From NCBI GenBank assembly GCA_003640385.1, contig RCAB01000303.1, positions 1 to 64,000 of the forward strand: a stretch of 64,000 bases of DNA, read 5' to 3'. This stretch comes from Setaria digitata. Taxonomy: Eukaryota; Nematoda; Chromadorea; Rhabditida; Setariidae. Positions 1 through 12,600 of the stretch are shown here, piece after piece. The notes beneath the pieces were generated by a model. That model searched no databases and had not been told where the DNA came from. It saw only the letters and a program-made list of their open reading frames with translations. A program made the position numbers and the translations under genes. Positions within the stretch are counted from its first letter, which is position 1. The number at the start of each line of letters is the position of its first letter.

Positions 1-190
1 AAAAAAAAAAATGAATTACTAGGAGTTGTAAAAAATTCAAATTAATTACATCAGTTGGATGAATCGTTATCACCGATTTTTATCATTTAATCGATTTTTT
101 TTTTCATCCTTAAAATATTTCAATTTCTTTCTAGTTTTTTCTCTTTGGTTTCAAAACAATTAGAAGAAATTATAAAAATGTGTTGCATAC
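1..190. other. Intron of the transporter gene, continuing off the left edge
   Basis: The last visible transporter exon ends at 191 with a GTATGC donor on the minus strand. The remaining bases up to the window edge are A/T-rich and show no coding signal on either strand. Confidence 0.5.
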
Positions 191-2945
191 GTTTTAGGGT
201 ATAGTAAAGACTGCTACATAAGCTACCGATCAAAAATCCGCATACAGGGCCAAGAATTCGAATAAAATTCATGCCAGCTAAAATATTTAAATGAATTTTT
301 AAAAATCTATTTCAGGAAAAACTCAATTCTTATAATTTATTTGTATTTATACAGCATTTTTTGGTCAATACTAATTCCTGAAAATTTAATTGATAAGATG
401 ATAATGATTAGTTTTTTTCATTCAAAATAATATAAAGAGATTATTAATTTACTCATTTCCTAATTTCAAAAATTCAATGAATAAATAACTCGATCTTTAG
501 TAAGAAATTAAGAAAAGACAAAAAAAAAAGCATTTACCGAAAAATGTTGGAAGATTTTTTTTTGAAAAACTGTCATCGATTATCGGTACTCCAAGTGACC
601 AAGGCATACAGCGGCCAACACCAAATCCAATTAAGCCAAAAAATAGTATTATAATAGGTCTTAGCTGGAAAAATTTCTTGTCACATTTGCTTCTCTGAAA
701 AGAAATCATCATTCTGTAGACGATCGAACCAAAAGAAAAAAAGACTTTTTAAAATAAAAGCTATGATTGAAACTTAACTTAAACTTTTATTTTTTTCACA
801 TTCAATTAAAATATGCTTTAGACTATTTAAACTAGTAAAAGATATAAGTTAGATGCAACATTAAACAGTTTCTTTTTCAGAAAACAGCTGTCATTTATGT
901 ACATTTCAGTATTCTTCAAATTCAGGCAATTTGATAAGATATCACTAGACCAATAAGCTTTTCAAAATATTTTATTTTATGATAAAATTATGCACATCAA
1001 TGACCTTACATTGATAATATCCCGCATATTGTTAATAGATTTCGAGCAAAAAGCAAACGGTGCTCGAGCACTGTTTTTTATATTATCCAAATCATGCATC
1101 ACTTCATTAGCTCGCTCATTAACATATTGTTGCAGCAAATTTCTCACCTCTCTAATAGTACTAGTATTCGTATTACTACCAATAACTGTGTGCATTTTTT
1201 GAACAATCTGAAATCTCTCCTCATATCATTTATTTTCTTCCAATGCAGCGTATGCTAATTGCGATTTAATTAATTTTCAGACACCAAATTTATCCTAGTT
1301 TTAGCATCATCATCGTCATTTTTTTGCACTTTATCAGTTACCAATATAGCTTTCAAATTAGGTTAGGTTGCTTTTTTATTAGTATTAGCATTATCTTTTA
1401 TTATCAGCAACGCTACCAGTATTATTATCATTACCTCAGATAATAAGCGTTCATTTAGTGTGTAATTATCAGCCATGTTCATTGTTTTATTGGTCCCCAA
1501 TGAATAGTCCACTCCTCTTGATGGCATTATATCAAATGAATTATCATTCATTAATGATATTTTCTTCAGGAACTTTTCTCTTAAGGTTTCATTTACACGA
1601 TCTTTTATCAGTTTGTAGTCAAAAAATTGCGAAAACTTAGCATTCGATGTCAACAGTTCATTCGAAGGAAGTAAATCTTCCTAAAATTAACTGCTTTAAA
1701 AATTCTGCTTTCGAAATTTCATTCCAAACATAAATTGGTTTCTTCTGGCACATGTGCTTGTTTAATTAATTAAATAATTAACTGATGAAATTTGAATAAA
1801 TTGAGCACGCACGTGGAAACTGCTGTAATTGAGCATTTGTTGCTCAACTGGAAACAAAAAATTGGATGAAGAAATGAGTAAATGTGAAAATGCTGTTATT
1901 AGAGTACCAATCCCAATCCATTTAACTCGATTACCTTTAGAGCCAAAATATGACACAAATATCACCATGGGAATGTATGCAAAATCACCTGCAAGAAAAT
2001 TAATTATCCTCCGACTAATTCAAAATGCATCGATCACAGACTAGAAAAGAACTAAAATCAAAGTTGTCTGATCTTATTACTTGAAGGCTAATTGACGCGG
2101 TGTGAATAAAAAAAAAAAAAAAAAAAAACAGAAATGAGGTGAATTTATAATTAAATAAATTACATTTTGAAAGAAATAACTACTAAAGTTTCCCATTTTT
2201 TTTTTTATCTTTTACAGTAAGTTTTCGTTTTCTTTTTTTTTCGTTCCAATTCAACGTTTTTTTTTTTTTACATTTTAATATTTAATATTTCTAATGGAAT
2301 GCAATAATTTCTGTGGAATTTCTTCACCAATGGTTATAATACATTCCATCATCATAAAGGAAAGCTATTCATCCATACACAACACACACACACACACATG
2401 TACGAATCCGAGTTTTCATTTAATTTACATAAAATTAAAACTTTTGAAATAGTTATTTGTTCCGTTCTGTATTTCCCTTTTATCATAAATGTCATTAAAA
2501 TGGTAATTTTTTTCTGTTAAGAATTTTTGAATTGAAAATTAAAGGTTAGTTTTTTTTCATGCTAAAAAAGCAAAAAGAAAAGATTGCTGGAAAAGTAATG
2601 GGAATATTTAAATGTTAAAAGTTTTTTCAATGATGAATAATGAATGATAATTAGAGCTAACTGAATATTATTCAGCTGTTTAATAAAATCATTATCATGT
2701 TTAAATTAATAATTATATATCAAATAACCTTTTAGTGATTATTGGAAGAGCAAAAATCTAAAAGGAAAAGGAATAATTACTTACTGGCACTAACCATAAC
2801 ACCGGAAAGCTTTGATGGTACTTGAAACTGTCGTTCAATTGCCTGAGTTGTCGAAATAATATATGTGGCGCTAATTGATTCCACCAATAATACCATAGCA
2901 AATAAGACGAAAAATGCGCAAGTATGATTTACGTTATCGAAACAT
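191..2945 (-). CDS. Organic anion transporter (OATP/SLCO family), partial, N-terminal half
   Basis: Six exons read on the minus strand with compatible phases: 2785-2945, 1813-1988, 1435-1680, 1010-1207, 538-694 and 191-277, about 341 codons. Exon 1 encodes a first membrane segment followed by TQAIERQFQVPSKLSGVM, which matches the OATP pattern around IERRFxxxSxxSG. The second has IPMVIFVSYFG, then KWIGIGTLITAFSHLL (transmembrane segments 2-3). Exons 3 and 4 encode the long loop, including a RAPFAFCSKSINNMR stretch. Exon 5 has GFGVGRCMPWSLGVPIIDD, the family's 'GxGxxPxxxLGxxYxDD' signature, and exon 6 has ILGPVCGFLIGSLC. OATPs are 12-helix plasma-membrane carriers of the major facilitator type that move amphipathic organic anions. 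Everything after about helix 6 lies beyond the left edge. An upstream exon is needed, because 2945 begins with the last base of a codon; I could not find it. Substrate cannot be told from this part. Confidence 0.87.
2382..2398. repeat. (CA)n microsatellite
   Basis: An uninterrupted run of about eight CA units in the intron between the first two visible transporter exons. Confidence 0.8.
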
Positions 2946-5900
2946 CTGTAATTTTCACCATTTTATAAAATTGAATTACTTAATTAGCTGCTCGTTTTCA
3001 TATTTTCATATCTATAATTTACGTATTTATTATTAGTACAGTAATTTTATTATTTATTAAAGAATTTTTACAAACGAATTTATTTAATTACTTATTTACT
3101 TAAGCATTTTCACCTCTTTTTTTTTCATTCATTTCTTTCTTTCTTGTAAAAGCTAAATAAATGCTTGAAAAACATTGCACACTTATTTCTTGACCGAAAT
3201 AAACCAATCAGCTGAGCAGAAAGTATTAAATTCCTTCGTAGATGATGGCAGCCATTTTTACGTATGTACAAAATGCTTGCAATTTAATTTTATGAAGTGA
3301 TTTTTCAAATCGCAAAAAAAAGTTAGCAAATTCGTCTTCAGTACATTTAATTGCCGAACTGAAAATGAATACCAATATTTTTCTGCTGTCTTTTTTAAGA
3401 AGGCAAAATTAGAAATTTACGTTTCGTTTTTTCATTAAGCTATTTTCTTGCAAACATTTGAAATAAAATTTTATAATTTAAACGGGAAAGAAATACATGT
3501 TTTCATGGTGTGTATTAAAATATCAGTTATGTACAGAAGAAAAAGTGACTAATTTAGAGAAATTTAAATTTAAAGAAGCAAAAAAAAGGAACGAAACGGT
3601 TTTATTAGTGCAGAGTGAAGAGAAAATTTCTTCGTACGCTACTGATATAATTCATCAATTTATAGCAAATGCTAATTTGATTAATTCATTGACAATAATT
3701 TACTAACTTTTTGAAATTAATCCATAAGCTCCTGTTGGTATTTTCTGTTGCCATCATTGTTTACCGCACTGCTACTGTTGACTACGCTTCTTTCAGTAGC
3801 GTTAAAACGATGAAAAACTTCTATTTACCAATTGATAAGTGATAATTAGCACTTAAAAGTGAACTTTTATCAAAAAATGTTTGTTTACTTATATGTTTAT
3901 AATTGAAGATGATAATGATTTCAACGAACACCGAAGCATGTGGGATTTATTCGTGAAAGCTTTGTGTAATACAAAAAGATAGTACCATTTTTGTGCTACA
4001 CTCAAAAAATCAGAATTTGATGGAGGTGAGCAACTGCTATGACAAGGCTTATTCACAGCTCAGTGATTATAAATCCGGTTAAAAATCATCTTATAATTCC
4101 TTCCGGTTTCGGATGGTAAAATCTGCTCCTGGCATTGAAAAGTTTATGTTAAATAGTGAGTCATTATTCTAATGGTGCAAATGATTCAAGTTTGTAGCAA
4201 ACAATGACTAGGAGCTTCAGGATAAAATCCAGAAACGCTTTGGTGAATAATGATAATTTTAGGAGAACATGAAGGAATGAAACTCGTGTACTAGTAAATA
4301 CATTAAAATATGTTAACGTGAACTAGATAATGAAGTAATAATATAATTTAATCATATTGTTATAAAATAGAAATCCGAATTTAGCAGTTTTTTTTTTAGC
4401 AACTAAATAATTTATGCGACAACTATTTTCTAATCAAGTAATTAAGTTTGTAATGAGTGCAGTAATAATGTTATATTATTATAATTTATGGAATAACTAT
4501 TATAATAGTGAAATAATGAAGTTTATAATAAACCAAGTGAGAATACAGTGCAATATCATATTCTTACAAAAGCACATGAATAAAAAAAAATGTATTTAAT
4601 GATTTTTAGTAATCAAATATTTTTTTAAATAGTCTTTACTGAGTATAGCGAAGTTAGCCGGAAGAGTATTGCAATTTTAATTGAAAATAAAGAAACAAAA
4701 GTAAAAATTGCCAAAAAGATTTATTATCTTTTATGATTCGACAGTCATTCGATTACAAATCAAATCGTTTCGTCGGCAATCATCCGAAAAAGAAATTCGC
4801 CGATTTTCAAACTGAAGAAATTAATAATTTTAGAAGTTTCCATCATATACCTTCCTCTTTCCTTCTCTTTTTCTTCTTTTAATTGAAATATTTTAGTTTT
4901 TATATTCTAACATATTCTTATCAAAACATTTCCAATACATTTGCTTACTTTTTCTTCTCTTCTCAATGATTTTGTCATTACTTTTGATTGCAAAATGCAT
5001 TCAAATGTTTCTGTTTATCACAAAAATGAAACTGGAAAATTAGTCTCATGAAGAAGAGTTCTCGAACTATTTAATTTTAACTAACAGAGTTTTGGAAGTT
5101 TTTGAAATTAAAATAAGTACTAAAAAGATAATCATTATCACGAAACTGAAGTCAGTGTTTGAAAAAAGTCGTGACCGATTATTAGATTGTCTAATAGTTA
5201 CATTAATTTTTCAAATGTTATCAGTAATAACAATACAAAATTTTCCAGGGAAATTACGTTTAACTAATACCTGACCAATAGTTGTGTGGAACCTCAGAAA
5301 GGAAAAGAAAAATAATGTAATTCTGGATCATCTCATTATCATTTATCGAGTGATAACAAATGGTCACTAGATTAAATATGATATAATGGCAATAGCTGAT
5401 CTTACATAAAACAAGTTTAAAAATCTTTCTGACTCATATTTCCAGTCATGTGTTGTTGTGCGTAATCGGGATGACACAACTTTTTCATTCAATAAATATA
5501 TCGAAAAAGAAATGAAATATCGAAATGAAAATTTAATGGACCCAAACAATAACGTCGATCTTTTTCCCCTTAATTTCTGCTGCTAATCAGTTAAAGAGTT
5601 GGATATAGTTATCCGCGAATTAAACTTCTAATGAATTAATTGATGGGAAGAATTAAGTCAGTAAACAAAAGAAATAAAATAAAATAACATAAAAATTCCA
5701 TCTCGAAATTTTTTACTTCATAAAAATCGAAATATATATCTATATCACACGTCATATGATAAAGATATATATTTCCATCTTTTATCACTTAGAAGAAGTG
5801 ATAGAAAGACAATTTTTGATAACAATTTTCTTCAAAAATTGCTACCGAAACGTAATATTGCTACAAGGATGCGATTTATTTATTTCATCATACGACGACG

Positions 5901-8900
5901 TAACTTCTTTCGCTTTATTCATTTAAAAGAAACAAGAATTTTGAAAAAAAAAGCAATGTGTTAAATGAAAATGTGTCTTCTTATAGTTTTTTTTCCAGTC
6001 TTTTTGCTTTTCTCCTTGTTTCCACCTACTCCTTCTTGTCATTCACCATTTTGCAAAGTTATTTTACTAAAAACAAAAAAATCACTATCAATAATTTTAT
6101 GTTAGCAATTAATCAGTTAACGAACGATATATCTTCTTCGCAATATTTATTTAATCTTTATCAAATAATAATTATTTAGTGAGTTAAATAAATCATATTT
6201 ACCTCGGAATTTCCTTTCCTCTCCTTCTTGCCACCTTTTTTTTTTGGTAATTAGAATTAAAAAATTTCAACAAATTAACAAGCGATTAATTTATTAGCAA
6301 AAATACACGGAGTATTTTTCTGAAAGGAAGAAAATTCAATGAAAAGAACGAAAATTAGGAATTTTTTCCATCTTTTCCTAAAGAAATAAACACATTTAGA
6401 GGTTGAAGTTTTATTTAAGAGAAAAAAAAAAAAAAAGAAGGAAAGAAAAGAGTTCGCCACACACTATATGACCAATTCCTTCTAATGATGATTGTTCTTT
6501 CTTACCTTTTTTATCATTACAACAGTAGCATATATACAGGACGTGGATAGAGAACTGTTCCATTTTCATTTTCATTTTCCATTCAAAATGAATGCAAAAA
6601 AAAAGAGTCGAAAAGATCACGAAAGAAATTTCATTTTCATATCTTCATTATTGATAAAAATAATCAACAACTAAATTATCACTGATAAGACATATTACTA
6701 CTGGTTATCAAATTAATTTCCTTCATATTTTACTTTTAACAGTTGTATAATCAGAGCCGCATAATATTATTAACAACATAATTCCAACTCTAATCATAAT
6801 CATAAATGTAATACATCGTAATAAGTAATATATTATACAGTAGTACTCATAACTCTGATATATCCTATGATAGTAATAATTGTAATTTATAATATAACAG
6901 TATACGTGCATCTGTAATAAATGGTATGATAATATATATATAATAAGTAATATATTATATGATAATTATAAGTATAATATGAAAATTTGTCCTAGCATCC
7001 TTTGAAATTTGCATTTCTTATTCAGCAATGTACCTGATGCAGTTGACTGATATTGCTATGATAACAGTGACGAAAATTGTCACGATGAAATGTCTGTCTA
7101 GTCATTAAGAAATGTGATTATCACCGTTTAGTATTTTAGACCTATATTATAGGATATATCAGAGTTATGAGTACATTAAGATTAAAAAACAAAAGCTTAT
7201 ATTAAGATTATTATTTAACTGGCATAAGAATACATTGCTAGATGAAAAAAGTACGTGCACTTATTGTACACCAATTACCTTTTTATGGATCTGTGTTAGA
7301 GGACAACGATTAATAATCATAATAGTAATAACCATAGGTTATAATAACTATAATTATAATAAGCGATAATAACAACATTTAAAACAAAAAGCTTACGTGT
7401 TTTGTCCTCGACGCTACCTGTTTCTCTTTTCATACATACCAATTAATATTGAATTTTCTATTATGATTGTGATTTCGCGTATTACAGCAACAGAATGCTT
7501 GTTTTCATTTGTATTGAAAAAATTAAAACGATGACAAAATAAACCAACCAATAATTTAATTAAAAAATAATTTCAGCCAAACAGTTATTCAGTTAATGAA
7601 TTGAGGCAGGGACCAAATCATCACTCAAATAATCAATTAATTATTTCTTAATCACCTATCCTACTCATTGCTTTCATTCCTTTTCTTATACTGCCTCCCC
7701 AGTTCTACATAAACAATTACCACCTTGCAGATTGCGACACTATTAATTAAAGAAAATATGTGACAAGAAGAGAATGTGTGACATCACCAACTAAAGACAA
7801 TACCTAACTTTCCTAACCTACTAATTTGCAATGCAGAAATTTGGATAAGCCACATCTATCCATTTTTTAGGGATTATTTTGGTCTAATAAATTATTAAAT
7901 GTTGAACCATGATGGACTTGCTCACACAAAACCACTCTCTTTCAGATACGAATGATTGGAATTCGTAAAAAAATTCCGCACTTCGTTCAGTGAAAATAAC
8001 TGAATTACTGATAAGACATACTGATAAATAGCGGCTCTTTTTATCAAAAATACTTGACGCCACATATACCGTTGCCTACCGGTCAGTCACTTAATAGCAG
8101 GTCGATCCCATACTGCACCAAAACAGATATCAAGAACAATCGTCATCCCAAACAGATGTGATTTCTACACTACAATTTTCAAAGTTCCCAGATGTTGCAG
8201 TGCTGACTATGAATTCATTCCCATACAGGTACATGATCTGAAGCTTAGCATAAAACTCTTTTCTCACAGCTTTTTTTTTTCTCGTTAATTTTCGAAACAA
8301 CAATATCTGTTTTCACCTTTTAATAACAAAATAACTATACAAATTTTAAATCAATTACAAAAATATTATCAATTAGCATTGCATGAAACAAGCTCTTTAA
8401 AATGCGCTGATTACACTCTCCTCTACAATTCTTGCCATTAAAGGAAAATAAAAAGAAAAAATATGTATTTTTGCTAATATATGCACAGTCAGGAGAACTA
8501 GTACTGAAATAATTTGAATTAGCTGGTATATAAGATCTTTTTAAAATCACTTAACTCGTTTGTAAATGAATGAAGGTTAAATGTTGCTTTCTTTCGATCA
8601 ATTTTTGTGGAATCGGATCATTAATTTCAAAAATCACTTTTCCTCATCCATTAACATCATGCTAAGGGCATTCGTTGCAAAGTACTTTAAAAAGCGAAAA
8701 TATGATAAAACACCAACAGCATTGCTTTCTTCATATCACAATTCACAATTAAAAACCAACCAGTCAGTGTTACAATATAAAAATAATAATAAAAGAAAAA
8801 ATTCAAACGAATCTAGCTTGAGACGAGTACAGCAATCGTCGTCGGTTTCTCATCATGTGAATGTCAATTTTTCTGTAACAATAATTATTCATTCACACTA

Positions 8901-9654
8901 AATGCCACATATCTCATTTTACCTTTTCCTCTCATGCTCTCTTAAACCTATATTTATAGCAGTATAGTAATTCAATTCAGCTGATGCAGCATCTTAGATT
9001 AGTCTATCAATCCTCTGAAATCACTGTAGGTAATTTTACACTCTGTATTTCCAGAAATGGAAAACCGGCCCAGAAAACAATACGAGGACAGGAATGTAGA
9101 AATAGTTATATACTGCTGCATGGTTGCAAACGATTAGTAACCATTTTGCCAAAATTGACTTTAAACAATTCGCACCATTTAATAAATCAACTAATTCGAT
9201 CTATTTTAATTTAAATCAAACTTTGTTCTAGTCTATTCGGTCAATTCCAGTGGGATTCGAAGAAATCAAATAATTAGAAAACACTCGAAACGAATAGATC
9301 AATGTTCTGTTATAGCGTAAATGATAATACAGATAAAATTCTTTTTTTTGAAAACTAGTAGAATCCTGTTTTCAATGAGAAAAATTTTCAATGTCTTTTT
9401 TTCATTCCGAAAATTTATGGACCTTCTGCTTCATTACAAGACAATAAAGAATAACATAGCGTAAGCTTTTCAATTATGATACGTTCGTTGATTTAGGCTA
9501 CTGATAAGAAGTTCTTCATTCACTTCTCATTTAAAAAACACACAGGAAGCTACCGTTTTACAAAGTACGACACACGTTTCGGTACATCATCATCACAAAA
9601 ATGATGCGGAAGAGAAAGCATAATAGGAAGAAGCTATTCAGACCAACATATTAT
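2946..9654. other. Non-coding stretch between transporter and TSC22 gene
   Basis: About 6.7 kb with no exon I can support. It should hold the promoter and missing first exon(s) of the minus-strand transporter on its left side and the 3' flank of the minus-strand TSC22 gene on its right side. A 106-codon open frame at 8581-8901 (plus strand) has no homology I recognise and no clear splice context. Notable contents are a 29-bp inverted repeat (6844-6872 / 7145-7173) and repeated ACTGATAAGA GATA-type sites at 6681 and 8007. Confidence 0.5.
6844..7173. repeat. Inverted repeat with 29-bp arms
   Basis: The left arm at 6844-6872 and the right arm at 7145-7173 are reverse complements with one mismatch (core ataggatatatcagagttat on the right arm). 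They enclose about 270 bp of AT-rich sequence rich in TAATAAT-like motifs. Just left of and inside the left arm, 'ataagtaatatattata' occurs twice, near 6821 and 6943. It could be a small non-autonomous DNA transposon or simply a hairpin-forming AT-rich sequence. No transposase frame is present. Confidence 0.6.
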
Positions 9655-12600
9655 TTATTGTTGTTGCATATCGGAATCAAGGGAAAGCTGCTTTGGCTGT
9701 TTTTGTTCCATGCCAGGTTGTGTCTCAGTTAGCAATCCAACAGAATGTGCAACACCAGGTAAAGAAGTCGAAGCAGCTGAAAGTTCAGATGGTGCTGTGG
9801 ACACTGACTGCTTCTGAATTCCTTGAGCTGGTACAGACATATTCTGCAACAAAATAAGCAGTCAATTTAAGTTCAAATGACCGTTCGTATTCATCCGAAA
9901 ACTGAACATCGCCAGATGAAAATTCAGCATAACTTCACGGCGTCTAAAATTAACCGTTTATTCTAATTCATCTGCTCTTCAGATAAATTTATTATCTAGC
10001 AGTAGATTAAACATAAATTTCTAATAGTAACAGCATCATTCCTAATATATATTCGTCTGATGTTATTCGTCTTTATGCTAAGTCATACAGAGTCACGCTC
10101 CAGAAAATGACCGGATCTCCTACTGATAACATAAAATCATAAGGGATGTTAACTGTCATGCAAAACTATGTCACTCGAAAAATTTGTTATTTCAGACTGG
10201 TAAAGAGATTCTATCGTAAATCTTTCTTGCAAATAATTTTTAAATTATTAAGTCTTGCCGTACTCAACGATTGCTTCGATAGCAGAGTCAAAAACTATAA
10301 AGTTCTTCACCATCAAAATAGCTCTCACTCTCACTTAGCAGGGCTATCGCCAAAAATGAATTTGAAACAGGAAAAAAGAAGAAAAACGAACTTTCATGAA
10401 CCGATTTTATGAACTTGAGCAGATGGATTTAGAAAACAAAGACAAATTTAAACAGCTGCTGCCCTAAAGCACAGCAACATTTCGAAATTTTTAATCATTT
10501 TTGTGTAATTCCCAACTACTTCTACTATCGAAATGATAAAAGTCAGATTTCGAAATTCCTAAAATGAAAAACTCGTTCAAAATCTCTCTCATAAGCTTTC
10601 CTATCATTCTTATCCATAAAGTGAGTTTAAACACTAACAAAAGAATTCAAATAAACTATTTAGAAAAAATTTTTCTGTTCTAGTTTTTTTTTTTTTGAAT
10701 GCTTTTCCTATCTCATAATTAAAAAATGAGGACAGTATCTTGAGCAGCATATTGCAAAGCGTACAAGTAAAAAGCAGGAGAAATTTCTGATCCAAAGAAA
10801 GCCCTTAGAAAAGGAAACATCACTTGGAAGGAATGAAAATTTAAAAAAATACAAAGCAAAAGCATAAAATACTTCAAAATCTATATAAAACTACGCCAAC
10901 AGCAATAAATGCCAATTTTTTTAGAATTTCTCCCTATCACACTCTCGCAGCATTTAGAAATTCTGTCTTCTTGCAATTTTGAAAATTGAATTCTCCTAAA
11001 CTTGGACGAAGAATAAACTTCTCAGATCCTCTAAATATTCTTTTTTTTTAAAAAAACAAACTAATTTTCCAAAAGGAACAAAATATAAGGGACCTGAATT
11101 TGAATCGGCTGAACAGGAGGATTAGGTGAGGTGGCACCGGAAGAAAGTTGTTGCTGTTGTAATTGCAATTGTCTCTGTTGTTGCTGCTGGACGAGTACTG
11201 CTAACGAATTGACTACTTCCACTGGAGCAAATTGCTTCAGCACTTGATTCTGGCTTTCCAGTTGAGCGACCTGAAAATGGCAATATAAAAAAAAAAAAGC
11301 TTTAGCATTTATATTGTGTCAAGAACTAAATAAAGCCATCATTACAACTACGAAATAAACGAAAGTTACCATTTATTTACCTTTGCTTCCAATTCAACGA
11401 TTGTAGAGCGTAGAATTTCTACCTCCTCGCGGACAGCAAATGTTAGATGAGTCTTCACCAAATCCTAGAAGCAAATAAGATCAAACAACTCAAATTAATT
11501 TTAAATTCAAAAAATTTTACTTTGTAAAGATGCAAAAAATTCATAAAGATCCAGAAAATATTCCAATTATTTAACCTATCTAGAAGAAGAAAATAATTTG
11601 TGACAAAAAAAACCAAGGTACTGCTGAAAACACTTCTGGCATGCAAAAATCTTCATTATCAAAAGCTTAGCATTTAAATAACATTAATCTTAACACTTTA
11701 AATCGTTTCCGAAATTTTTGATTTTCTGACTCTTAACTTTCAAATAAATCAAAACCACTTTTGTCTATTGTTCCCTGAAAAAAAATCCTCAATTCACTGC
11801 ATCTGCTATCATAAAAAATGAATTTCCCGAAGAGAAAAAAACAAAAATCAATTGAAAATTAGGAACTTCGCATTCAGCTAAGGTACCATGATAAAAGTTA
11901 TTCGAGATTGGTAGAAACCAGTCTGAAAAAAATCCTATCAAAAAAGAAAAAACTACCTCATTATATAACAAAAATGTGGCGTTCTTCAAACAGTATTAAT
12001 AAAGATTTCTAATATAATCAGCTTGGCAGTGGGATATTGTTATAGTAGTGACCGCTAAACTTTCCCTAACCTACACTGACAAAAGTTCTGGAATCTGAAT
12101 TAATTCCACAGGATAAAAAAGAAAAAGAAAAACTAACCATGGCTTGTTCAATTTTATTATCAATTGGTACTACATTTGGACCGGTTGCAGATGCGCTTGT
12201 TGCTGTCCTGTAAGCATGCAATACTGCATTATTTAAACCATTAAATGTCTACATAACAGCAGATTTTAAAATCATTCTTTTACCTTTATTTCTTTTAGTT
12301 CTCAATTCATAGGAATTCCATTCACTAATCCCCTGTTATATGAGAACTTCCATGGAATTTCTCATCAATAATTCCCATAAAAATTAACTGCAGTGCGTAA
12401 AATTGCCTAATTGTAAGGTTGTAATTTAATTTTTTATTATACCTCCTCACTGCAAACTATAAAAACACATATTCAAACACATATTAAGATCTCTTACAAT
12501 CAATTTATCCATCTTCCTCCTCTCAAAAAGAGACAGGTAGGAAAGAAAAATAAAAAAGCCAACTTTCAAATTGAATTAAGGTAAAAGAGATAATATTTTT

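Noticed and set aside
3715..3785. Minus-strand frame MMATENTNRSLWINFKK as first exon of the transporter
   Set aside because: Its only nearby donor leaves a complete codon, whereas exon 2785-2945 needs two bases before it; joining them gives an immediate stop.
8581..8901. 106-codon plus-strand open frame
   Set aside because: Lys/Asn/Ser-rich, no recognisable homology, no clear promoter or splice context; frames of this size occur by chance.
8984..9214. 76-codon plus-strand frame antisense to the TSC22 3' flank
   Set aside because: No homology or splice signals; no motif recognised.
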